A stretch of DNA of 8,311 bases from JAERML01 sp035687895 (GTDB lineage: Bacteria > Bacteroidota > Ignavibacteria > UBA10030 > UBA6906): contig DASRUE010000014.1 in assembly GCA_035687895.1 (NCBI GenBank), positions 1-8,311 on the forward strand, given 5' to 3'. Made by a program: the position numbers and the translations under genes. This document shows positions 1 to 6,229 of the stretch, piece after piece. The notes beneath the pieces are model-generated. The model was not told the origin of the DNA. It made no database searches and was given only the letters and a program-made list of their open reading frames with translations. Position 1 is the first letter of the stretch. Every line of letters starts with the position of its first letter.

Positions 1-1187
1 CACTGGGCACACAGTCGCGGGATGTTCGTAGCAAACGTCGGCGACACGGGTTCGAGTTTCCCTTTCACAGCATGCGTCCCGTGACATTCCTTGCACGTCG
101 GTCCATTGGGATCGTTCTTCGCAACAAGCTTACCATGCATACTCACCTGGTACTGCTGACCGATCTCGGCATGGCATGAAGCGCAATCGACCTTTTGGGT
201 GATTGTCTCGCATGGACGAACATGCGAAGCATTGACTTCTGAATGGCATTGACTGCACGCGGTTTTTGAGTGACGTGAGTGGCTGAGATCATCAGCGCGA
301 ACAACGAGAGATCGCCCATCTTTCAACGCGTGGATATCCTTGTTTTCATGGCAGCGCATGCAATCTTTGTCCGCCATGCCTTGCGTGTAGAACACCTTCC
401 TGACTTTGTGCGGCTGGTGGCAGTCGACACACGCAGGCAACATGTTCGCTTCTTTCTCCCACAACTCCCCTTTGATCACTTTGCGATGAACAATCTCGAT
501 CTGTGCATGGCATTTCGTGCACGTTGCGGCAATATTCTTCCGCGCAATAGATGATGCAGGATCGGTATGAGGAAGGATCGAATGAGGAGTATGGCATGTA
601 GCGCAATTCGGCGCCACAATGAGACCCTTCTTTAGCAACCCTTCGCCGTGGATGCTCTCGGAGAAGTTCTCAAGAATATGATCTTGATGGATGACACCTC
701 GTCTCGCTACGGCCGCGCCTTCCTGGTGACACTTTCCGCAGAGGAAGGGGACCTTGAGAGCAGAAACGGGCGAGCGCGCATCAGTCGCTGGTAAAATATC
801 GTGGTTGCCGTGGCAGTCTTTGCAGTGCGGAGCCAGCGGGTCGCCTGTTGCGATGGCCTTCCCGTGCAGTGACTTCGCGTGTAGTTCCTGCTCTTTGCTG
901 TGGCACGTACCGCAATCTACCGGAGCCAGGTCTTCATCGTGTGGAAACTCCTTGCCGGCAAGGTCGGCGTGGCAGGCAACGCATGGCAGGGATGAGTGTA
1001 TTGAGCCCGAGAATCTCTTTTCGTTGACATACACAGAGATTGTTCGCCCGTTGCGTTTTCCGGTCGCAGTCTTATCGCTGTGACATGCAAGGCAGTCACT
1101 GTTGTCTTGCGCGAATACTGGTCCCGTCATTGCAAGCGCTGCTGCGAAAAAAAGAGCTGCTACTGTCATTCGTCGTTCGGTGGTCAT
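1..1187 (-). CDS. Multiheme cytochrome c, partial (C-terminus beyond left edge)
   Basis: Exported multiheme c-type cytochrome, presumably an electron carrier outside the cytoplasmic membrane. The reading frame is open from the ATG at 1187 to the window edge (395 codons). A second in-frame ATG at 1169 is possible; neither start has a strong ribosome site. Residues 1-26 form a Sec signal peptide (Arg-rich start, Ala/Leu core, VFA before QDN). CxxCH heme motifs begin at residues 32, 69, 92, 122, 150, 196, 223, 253, 276, 311, 335 and 365; the last visible residues, CAQ at 393-395, look like the start of a 13th. HG dipeptides 10-20 residues before several motifs (for example SLHGKA at 106-111, SMHGK at 349-353) could supply distal haem ligands. 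The N-terminus aligns with that of the upstream cytochrome, so the two are paralogues. It starts 21 bp after the upstream stop, so the pair is probably one operon. Whether it also ends in a membrane domain cannot be seen. Confidence 0.93.
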   Translation of the reverse strand, partial: MTTERRMTVAALFFAAALAMTGPVFAQDNSDCLACHSDKTATGKRNGRTISVYVNEKRFSGSIHSSLPCVACHADLAGKEFPHDEDLAPVDCGTCHSKEQELHAKSLHGKAIATGDPLAPHCKDCHGNHDILPATDARSPVSALKVPFLCGKCHQEGAAVARRGVIHQDHILENFSESIHGEGLLKKGLIVAPNCATCHTPHSILPHTDPASSIARKNIAATCTKCHAQIEIVHRKVIKGELWEKEANMLPACVDCHQPHKVRKVFYTQGMADKDCMRCHENKDIHALKDGRSLVVRADDLSHSRHSKTACSQCHSEVNASHVRPCETITQKVDCASCHAEIGQQYQVSMHGKLVAKNDPNGPTCKECHGTHAVKGKLEPVSPTFATNIPRLCAQ

Positions 1188-1208
1188 TCTACAGCCAATC
1201 CAATATTG

Positions 1209-3416
1209 TCATCTGTCCCTGGCCAGCGCTTTTGTCGATTGCATCTCATCCGACGATTTTTCAGCTTCCCTCTCCGCACGCTCTTGCTGCTGCAACTGTT
1301 CAAGCTCCAGTGGATGTTCTTCCAACATCTCTTCCTCTGTCAACGTCCCTTTCCAGAACGCGAGATTCAAGGGATACGTTTCGGGATTAAAGATGACAAA
1401 ATAGAAATGCCAGACGATAATTGCCAGCGTTGCCAGCCACGCTTCGTAGTAGTGGATCGTACGGGCAATATCCCAGCCGAGCTTCGTCAGAAGACCGATG
1501 AACGTATTGTCGAACCAGAGGATGAATCCCGTCGCGGCCATCACGATCGTTCCCCAGATCAGCGCCCAGTACTCGGCCTTCTCGACATAACTGAAGCGAC
1601 CAAACTTCGGTTTCATGGGCGAGAGGCCTGCGTTGTATTTCAGTACTCCAATCACATCTGTGAGATCGAATCGATCTGGCAGCATATCGCGAAGCAGTTG
1701 CTTTCCTCTCGGCACAGCAAAAATGTACCATAGGTGGTACAGGCTTGCCACAACCATCACGACCCCTGCAATGCGGTGGAGAATTCCTCGAAGCTCAAAC
1801 ATCACCGGACTGATGTCACGAATTGGCACCACCCACCAGGCATCTGGAAATTTTAGAGCAAAGCCTGTCAGCACGAGCGTAGTGAAGCTCACCAGCAGCA
1901 GGCCGTGCTGGATCCGTTCACTCAACGACATGCGCAGATAGAGTCGTGGTCCCACAACGTGAGGCTTGATGAGACCACGGCGCTGCATGAGCTTCCTCTT
2001 TGACTTCTTGATGAAGTCGAGGATGTTATGGAGAAACATCCCGCCGATTGTGAGAATAATGAGAAGAATGTAGCCGGTCGATACATAGTATAGAATCGCG
2101 TCTTGCCCGGACGTTGCAATCACGTGAACCGAGCCCTTTGCAAAATTCTCATTGGCGCCCGGATGGCAGGTCCCACATGTACTCGCAAGATTCGCTGGGT
2201 GGATTCTCGATGTGGAATCAGTTGAGGGTTTAATGTCATGGACCCCGTGGCAACTTGCGCAATTCGCCACCTCGACAGAGCCCGCCTCTCCTGCGAGACC
2301 ATGATAACTGTCTGAAAAACTCTGGAAGCGATCACTGGCAAGCCCGTATTTCTCCGACAGCTTGACAGAGGCATGGCACGGGGAGCACACTTTCGCAGAA
2401 ACATTCCCTGCAGCAACGGGTGATCTCACATCTTTGTGTGAAAGAATATTATGCTCGCCATGACAATCGGTGCAGGTGGCGGATGCGTTGACGCCCGCAT
2501 CGACCGCCTTGCCGTGAATACTATACTTGTATTGCTCTTCCACGTCACCATGACATTTGCCACATGTTGCTGCAATATTCTTCTTTGCCACCTTCGAGGC
2601 CGGATCAGACCCTTTGCGCATCTCATGGCTTCCATGGCAATCAGAGCATGTCGCTGCCAGTTCATTCCCTCCTTTCAGTGACTGGCCGTGAACGCTATTC
2701 TCATAACTCGAGACAAACCCCGCTGATGGGCCAACTTTCGCACGAACCTCCGGGTTATCTAGATGACAACTCAGACACATCGTTGCTTCATGGATCCTGC
2801 TTGTCGGCGCATCCGCGTTGACGGACGATCTTACATTATGAGCAGTATGGCAATCCACACATCCGGGAGCTCCTTTGGTTCCAGCCGCAAGTGCCTTGCC
2901 GTGGTCGGAGGCCATGTACTTCGTCTCGACGCTGGAATGACACGATGAGCAAAGCTTCGCCGCAAGCTCCTTCCGCTCTTGAGGCTTCTTGTCAGTGAAC
3001 TTCTGGATCGCATGCGTCGAATGGCAGTCTGCACATTGCGCTTTTAGGCTGGCGGCTTCTTTCCCATGTGCGCTCTTCACGTAACCGGCAAACTGCCCGG
3101 CATCGTGGCAGGCAAAGCAATCGACCGGTTTGATTCTCCTCGCATGAGGTAACGCATCGGGCTGGAACCCCTCATGACATGCAACGCACTCGAGCTCTCC
3201 ATGCGCCGAGCTGGCGAATCCTTTTTCCTCCACGAAGAGAGAAACGACCTTGCCTCTCTTCTGCATCGTGAGGGAATTGTCAGCGTGGCATGCGGTGCAT
3301 TCCTCCTTGGTCTGTGCAAAGCCCGACGATCCCCGCATCATGATGACAAAAGCCACTAACACGGAAGATGCACTTCGGTACATTCTGGCGGTCGAATTCA
3401 GCGTTGAGTTTTTCAT
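1209..3416 (-). CDS. 13-heme cytochrome c fused to membrane cytochrome b (CbcL-like)
   Basis: Predicted quinol-oxidising membrane cytochrome of 735 residues. The chosen start is the ATG at 3416. The frame stays open upstream to a TTG at 3479, but that would put 21 non-signal residues in front and overlap the promoter. Signal peptide at about 1-34 (core around ASSVLVAFVIMM, GFA before QTK). Thirteen CxxCH motifs lie between residues 40 and 418 (CTACH first, CGTCH last), many in modules of HGKA followed by a CxDCHGxH motif. Five hydrophobic segments follow at about 441-466, 503-523, 546-567, 616-635 and 656-676. Histidines H504, H547, H561, H655 and H670 are candidate b-haem ligands, as in the FdnI/HydC cytochrome b family. 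A charged Glu-rich tail ends the protein. By family analogy (Geobacter CbcL also joins a multihaem c domain to this type of b domain) it would pass electrons from menaquinol to external carriers; direction and partner are inferred. It lies first in a probable operon with the downstream cytochrome. Confidence 0.93.
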   Translation of the reverse strand: MKNSTLNSTARMYRSASSVLVAFVIMMRGSSGFAQTKEECTACHADNSLTMQKRGKVVSLFVEEKGFASSAHGELECVACHEGFQPDALPHARRIKPVDCFACHDAGQFAGYVKSAHGKEAASLKAQCADCHSTHAIQKFTDKKPQERKELAAKLCSSCHSSVETKYMASDHGKALAAGTKGAPGCVDCHTAHNVRSSVNADAPTSRIHEATMCLSCHLDNPEVRAKVGPSAGFVSSYENSVHGQSLKGGNELAATCSDCHGSHEMRKGSDPASKVAKKNIAATCGKCHGDVEEQYKYSIHGKAVDAGVNASATCTDCHGEHNILSHKDVRSPVAAGNVSAKVCSPCHASVKLSEKYGLASDRFQSFSDSYHGLAGEAGSVEVANCASCHGVHDIKPSTDSTSRIHPANLASTCGTCHPGANENFAKGSVHVIATSGQDAILYYVSTGYILLIILTIGGMFLHNILDFIKKSKRKLMQRRGLIKPHVVGPRLYLRMSLSERIQHGLLLVSFTTLVLTGFALKFPDAWWVVPIRDISPVMFELRGILHRIAGVVMVVASLYHLWYIFAVPRGKQLLRDMLPDRFDLTDVIGVLKYNAGLSPMKPKFGRFSYVEKAEYWALIWGTIVMAATGFILWFDNTFIGLLTKLGWDIARTIHYYEAWLATLAIIVWHFYFVIFNPETYPLNLAFWKGTLTEEEMLEEHPLELEQLQQQERAEREAEKSSDEMQSTKALARDR

Positions 3417-3462
3417 CACAAAGGTGATTGACGAAAAAGTGTATAAACTCCAGCTGAGAGGG

Positions 3463-3478
3463 GTCAATCCGTATGCCA
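3463..3478 (-). promoter_or_regulatory. Sigma-54-like -24/-12 element for the cytochrome operon
   Basis: Minus strand reads TGGCATACGGATTGAC against the sigma-54 consensus TGGCACRNNNNTTGCW. GG and the -12 dinucleotide are correctly spaced (GG-N10-GA), but the invariant C at -12 is A. Predicted start of transcription is near 3452, leaving a leader of about 35 nt before the ATG at 3416. An overlapping sigma-70 reading is possible: TTGACC (3467-3462), 16-bp spacer, TATACA (3445-3440), giving a leader of about 17 nt. I prefer sigma-54 because a similar element precedes the stress-protein gene and an NtrC-type activator is encoded nearby, but the sequence alone does not decide. Confidence 0.42.
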
Positions 3479-3485
3479 ACGAGAA

Positions 3486-3521
3486 CTACAGCTAATTGTA
3501 GATAATTGCCACAGCTGCGGC
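3486..3521. repeat. Two small palindromes just upstream of the cytochrome promoter
   Basis: CTACA-N6-TGTAG lies at 3486-3501 and the near-perfect palindrome GCCACAGCTGCGGC (one mismatched pair) at 3508-3521. They lie about 10-45 bp upstream of the -24 element, a place suited to a repressor or to DNA bending. No known regulator consensus is recognised. Confidence 0.35.
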
Positions 3522-3538
3522 ACAGTCAGCCCATTGTC

Positions 3539-3585
3539 TTCCCACTTCTGGGATGCTCACTTGCAGTTATTTGCACAGTTGGGAA
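3539..3585. promoter_or_regulatory. Candidate activator half-sites upstream of the cytochrome operon
   Basis: TTCCCACT at 3539-3546 and AGTTGGGAA at 3577-3585 (plus strand) are oppositely oriented versions of GTGGGAA, about 78 and 117 bp upstream of the -12 position. TTCCCACT also begins a small inverted repeat, CCCA-CTTC-TGGG (3541-3552). The same AGTGGGAA octamer occurs as an inverted pair upstream of the universal stress protein gene, at similar distance from its -24/-12 element. Assignment as binding sites for the NtrC-type regulator is inference. Confidence 0.3.
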
Positions 3586-3633
3586 TATGAAGGTTCTGGA
3601 GGTGCGCAATCTGCACATTTCCGAAGCAGATGC
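3569..3633. repeat. Direct repeat ATYTGCACA and imperfect hairpin
   Basis: ATTTGCACA (3569-3577) and ATCTGCACA (3609-3617) are nearly identical nonamers offset by 40 bp. Each has a second TGC half-site 9-10 bp to its left, at 3562-3565 and 3603-3606. The right copy overlaps an imperfect stem: GC-A-ATCTGC (3606-3614) pairs with GCAGATGC (3626-3633) across an 11-nt loop. No T-run follows on the minus strand, so it is not a convincing terminator for the receiver gene that ends at 3649. Function unknown; a regulator site is possible. Confidence 0.3.
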
Positions 3634-3648
3634 AAAGCCCGGGGAGAT

Positions 3649-4023
3649 TCAGGTGAGGAGTTCGTCAATCCGTTGGGAAAACGGGGCAAGATCGAACGGC
3701 TTGTAGAAAACCGAATCGACGTGGTTACGAATGGACATATCGAGCTGGACATCCTTCGCGCTGTAAACATACAACATGATAATCGGAAGGCACTTGTTTT
3801 GCTCCTTCAGGGAGTCGATCCGCTCGATTACCTTCTCGGAAGGGACCGCATCAACTATCACCAGATCGGCCGCATACTGCTGAACAAAGGATCCGAGCGT
3901 CCCTGGATTGGTCGTCGTAATGACGTTGTACCGATCCTGGAAAAGCAGCGACAGACTGAAACAAAAGTTCAGGTCAGGGCTGTAGATGAGAATTGTCTTC
4001 TTGTTCTCATCGACCTCGGCCAT
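3649..4023 (-). CDS. Stand-alone receiver-like protein with degenerate active site
   Basis: A 124-residue protein covering a single CheY-like receiver fold with no output domain. The start MAEVDENKK at 4023 is chosen because AGGAAACA precedes it directly (AGGA at 4031-4028). An upstream in-frame ATG at 4071 lacks a ribosome site. Strand 1 reads ILIYSPD, so the usual acidic pair is replaced by Ser15-Pro16, with Asp17 following. The phospho-acceptor position keeps Asp58 (DLVIVDAVP). The conserved Thr/Ser of strand 4 is Tyr85 (IIMLYVYS). Lys108 is kept (FYKPFD). Without the acidic pair, normal Mg-dependent phosphorylation is doubtful; it may act as a phosphorylation-independent protein-interaction module. 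It follows the universal stress protein gene after 109 bp with no obvious terminator, so co-transcription is likely. The receiver fold is confident; the role is unknown. Confidence 0.85.
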   Translation of the reverse strand: MAEVDENKKTILIYSPDLNFCFSLSLLFQDRYNVITTTNPGTLGSFVQQYAADLVIVDAVPSEKVIERIDSLKEQNKCLPIIMLYVYSAKDVQLDMSIRNHVDSVFYKPFDLAPFSQRIDELLT

Positions 4024-4132
4024 TGTTTCCTGGGTCCTTCCCGGTGTATTTAGTTCCTGTTCAAGCGTCATAGTGCTTTGCCATCCTCGCCGCTGCGTCA
4101 GGTTCGAAGCCTGGCCGCCTGTGAGGGATACA

Positions 4133-4633
4133 TCAACGTAAGTGCAACTCGCTCTCGATATCGGCCTTTTCTATGATCACCTCACGAAAAGGGTGAGGCT
4201 TCACGGTAAGGACCGGAACACTGGACAGGCGTACTACTCTCTCGGCAACGCTCCCCATCACGATGTGGCGCAGACCCGTGCGTCCATGTGTCGCAAGGAC
4301 GATCAGATCAATCCCCTGCTCCTCCGCAAAGCGCTTGATCTCCTCTGCAGGAGCCCCGGCCACGACCACGGGGACGATCTTCAAATCGTTACTGATTCGT
4401 TTTGCAACAAATCCCTCCAGCTCTCTTCTCCCCTGCTCCACCACTTGCTGCATGTGTGTAGTGCCATTCACTTCCAGTCCAGGGATGACCAGGATGGGGG
4501 CCGCGGGATCAACGACATGCAACAGGTAGAGCTTCGATGAGTAGAGCAATCCGAACGACGCCGCATACTCCACCGCTGCCAGCGAGTAATCCGATAAATC
4601 CGTGGTGATGAGTATCTTCCTGAGGTAGATCAT
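4133..4633 (-). CDS. Universal stress protein, UspA family
   Basis: A 166-residue single-domain universal stress protein, cytoplasmic and probably dimeric. The N-terminus MIYLRKILITTDLSDYS is the typical first strand with the conserved Asp12. The nucleotide-binding signature appears at 114-128 as A-TH-G-N9-GS (ATHGRTGLRHIVMGS), which fits the ATP-binding G2xG9xG(S/T) subclass apart from Ala for the first Gly. Strand 5 SVPVLTVKP closes the fold at 138-146. About 20 charged residues after it (EVIIEKADIESELHLR) extend slightly beyond the usual length of about 145. The start at 4633 is supported by GGAGG at 4647-4643, 9 nt upstream. A sigma-54-like element and a probable terminator for the preceding operon lie directly upstream, so it probably begins its own transcript, with the receiver-like gene behind it. 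The family binds ATP and supports survival under stress; the specific role here is not known. Confidence 0.95.
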   Translation of the reverse strand: MIYLRKILITTDLSDYSLAAVEYAASFGLLYSSKLYLLHVVDPAAPILVIPGLEVNGTTHMQQVVEQGRRELEGFVAKRISNDLKIVPVVVAGAPAEEIKRFAEEQGIDLIVLATHGRTGLRHIVMGSVAERVVRLSSVPVLTVKPHPFREVIIEKADIESELHLR

Positions 4634-4691
4634 CGGTGCTTTCCTCCGACCTGGTGGACTGGCACTACGTCACGATTTCGCAGGAACATTT

Positions 4692-4707
4692 TTCAAGTAA
4701 TGTGCCA
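4692..4707 (-). promoter_or_regulatory. Sigma-54-like -24/-12 element for the UspA gene
   Basis: Minus strand reads TGGCACATTACTTGAA. It matches TGGCACRNNNNTTGCW at every fixed position except that the -12 C is A. Predicted transcription start is near 4681, giving a leader of about 47 nt that includes the GGAGG ribosome site. It sits 10 bp past the T-run of the preceding terminator. The cytochrome-operon element carries the same TTGA departure. Confidence 0.5.
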
Positions 4708-4716
4708 AACGAAATG

Positions 4717-4740
4717 AAAAAAACCCGCGCAGGAGGGCGG
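4717..4740 (-). terminator. Probable intrinsic terminator of the kinase-regulator operon
   Basis: On the minus strand CCGC (4740-4737) and GCGG (4728-4725) form a short GC stem with an 8-nt loop, followed by G and seven T residues (4723-4717). The stem is short, so efficiency may be modest. It lies about 125 bp past the stop codon of the NtrC-type gene and just before the UspA promoter candidate. Confidence 0.5.
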
Positions 4741-4778
4741 CAAAATGGAGGGAAACACGTCAATAGGCGAGAAAGTCT

Positions 4779-4789
4779 ACACCCGGTGT
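4779..4789. repeat. Palindrome ACACC-C-GGTGT
   Basis: A perfect 5-bp inverted repeat around a single central base, 86-96 bp upstream of the -12 position of the UspA promoter candidate. Its symmetry would suit a dimeric Fis-type HTH regulator; no copy is seen upstream of the cytochrome operon. Confidence 0.35.
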
Positions 4790-4796
4790 TCCAATT

Positions 4797-4826
4797 AGTG
4801 GGAAAAGATCAACGGAAATTCCCACT
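4797..4826. promoter_or_regulatory. Inverted repeat AGTGGGAA-N14-TTCCCACT, candidate enhancer
   Basis: Two perfect 8-bp arms (4797-4804 and 4819-4826) lie about 107 and 130 bp upstream of the -12 position of the UspA promoter candidate, a usual distance for activators of the NtrC family. The octamer recurs upstream of the cytochrome operon. It could also be a hairpin in the 3' end of the kinase-regulator transcript, but no T-run follows it on the minus strand. Confidence 0.35.
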
Positions 4827-4863
4827 GCTGCAAAGCGGAAGTGTGGTGATGCCGTGGGGGAAG

Positions 4864-6228
4864 CTACGATTGCTGGGCAATGTTGAGTTCTTCAATCTTT
4901 CGGTAGAGGGACGAGAGGCTGATCTTCAACGCCTTCGCGGTGATCTCCTTATTGAAATCATTCATGCGGAGAACATGGCTGATATACTGTCGCTCGAAGT
5001 CATCCACCGCCTCCTTCATCGAGCGGTGAGAATCGAATGCATACACCGAATCCTGATGTTGGGCGAAGAGTGCAGGGAGATCCTGCTTCGCAATCAGGTC
5101 TCCTTCCGCAAAGATGACGGCCCGCTCGATCACGTTTTGCAGCTCGCGGATCTCTCCCTTCCAGGGGTGGGAGAGAAGACTCTTCATCACCTCATTATCC
5201 ACACCACGAACGTTCTTGTGCATCTCCCGCGCGTATTTTGCAACGAAGTGCTGCACAAGCAACGGTAGATCGTCGCCACGTTCTGCAAGCGAGGGAAGCG
5301 CAATTTCCACAACATTCAGGCGATAGTAGAGGTCTTCGCGGTACTTTCCAGCCTCCACCTCCTTGGAAAGGTTTCTGTTGGTTGTGGCAATGATGCGGAC
5401 CTCGACACGAAGCGAATTCGATGTCCCAACGGGAATGATCTCCTTGAGCTCGATGGCACGGAGGAGTTTCACCTGAAGATGGAGCGGGATCTCACTTACT
5501 TCATCAAGTAGGATGGTTCCCCCTTCCGCCGCCCGGAAAAAACCCTCCTTGTCGATGGTTGCTCCGGTAAACGAGCCGCGCTTATGGCCGAAGAGCTCGC
5601 TTTCGAAGAGGTTCTCCACGATTGCCCCGCAGTTTACAGCGATGAAGGGCTTGGTGCTTCGCCGGCTGTTGAAGTGGATCGCCCGCGCGACAAGTTCCTT
5701 GCCCGTCCCGCTCTTGCCGCTGATGAGGATCGTCCCGTCCGTACCGGCCACCTTCTTGATCGTGTCGAAGACCTTCTGCATGGCAGTACTCTTCCCGACG
5801 ATGTTCTCGAAATCGTACTGTCGCTGCAACTCGGTACGGAGGAGTTTGTTCTCAATGGCGAGGTGGCGGTCGGCGAGCAGCCGACGGACCTTGACCAGAA
5901 GTTCGTCGAACTCAACCGGCTTGAGAACGTAATCCACCGCGCCTTTGCGCAGGGCCGCAATGGCGGTATCGATGGAGCCGTACGCAGTAACGATTACAAC
6001 AAGAGTCTCCGGACTGACTTGTGTGATATGTTCAAGCAGCTCGATTCCCTTCATCTCCGGCATCTCGAGGTCGGTCAACACGAGGTCGTAGTATCCGGAC
6101 CGGATCATTTCAAGCGCGATCTTTCCGTTTGGCGCCTCGGCAACCTGGAAGCCCTCTTTCTGAAGAATGAACGAAAGCGATTCCCGGATGATCTCTTCAT
6201 CGTCTACAATGAGCACGGAGTCCGCCAT
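4864..6228 (-). CDS. NtrC-family sigma-54-dependent response regulator
   Basis: A 454-residue transcription activator that would remodel sigma-54 RNA polymerase once phosphorylated. The start MADSVLIVDDEE at 6228 has AAGGA at 6242-6238, mostly inside the end of the kinase gene; the frame continues 20 codons further but that stretch overlaps the kinase. Receiver at 1-120 with Asp9/Asp10, phospho-acceptor Asp53, Thr81 and Lys103 all present. AAA+ domain at about 144-385: Walker A GKSGTGKE (171-178; Glu is more usual than Lys at the second place), sigma-54 contact loop GSFTGA at 218-223 (canonical GAFTGA), Walker B GTILLDE ending at 242-243, arginines in YREDLYYRLN at 297 and 303. Fis-type HTH at about 405-454, ending SLSSLYRKIEELNI. 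Its one-base separation from the kinase stop marks them as a cognate pair translated together. Likely targets are the two -24/-12-like promoters downstream, which is inference. Confidence 0.96.
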   Translation of the reverse strand: MADSVLIVDDEEIIRESLSFILQKEGFQVAEAPNGKIALEMIRSGYYDLVLTDLEMPEMKGIELLEHITQVSPETLVVIVTAYGSIDTAIAALRKGAVDYVLKPVEFDELLVKVRRLLADRHLAIENKLLRTELQRQYDFENIVGKSTAMQKVFDTIKKVAGTDGTILISGKSGTGKELVARAIHFNSRRSTKPFIAVNCGAIVENLFESELFGHKRGSFTGATIDKEGFFRAAEGGTILLDEVSEIPLHLQVKLLRAIELKEIIPVGTSNSLRVEVRIIATTNRNLSKEVEAGKYREDLYYRLNVVEIALPSLAERGDDLPLLVQHFVAKYAREMHKNVRGVDNEVMKSLLSHPWKGEIRELQNVIERAVIFAEGDLIAKQDLPALFAQHQDSVYAFDSHRSMKEAVDDFERQYISHVLRMNDFNKEITAKALKISLSSLYRKIEELNIAQQS

Positions 6229-6229
6229 A

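Noticed and set aside
1080..1733. 217-codon plus-strand open frame
   Set aside because: It lies antisense to the two cytochrome genes and shows no domain. The minus-strand frame has CxxCH motifs and membrane helices.
3417..3479. TTG start extending the fusion cytochrome by 21 residues
   Set aside because: The extension precedes a complete signal peptide, has no ribosome site and covers the promoter elements.
3634..3648. Alternative GG-N10-GC site just after the receiver stop
   Set aside because: Only the dinucleotides match; the flanking TGGCAC and TTGC positions do not.
4099..4113. CAGG...CCTG stem between UspA and the receiver gene as a terminator
   Set aside because: The stem is broken by a mismatch and has no T-run, so co-transcription of the two genes is more likely.
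4636..5268. 210-codon plus-strand open frame spanning the intergenic gap and the regulator 3' end
   Set aside because: It crosses the terminator and promoter signals and then runs antisense to the regulator's C-terminal coding sequence; no protein features.
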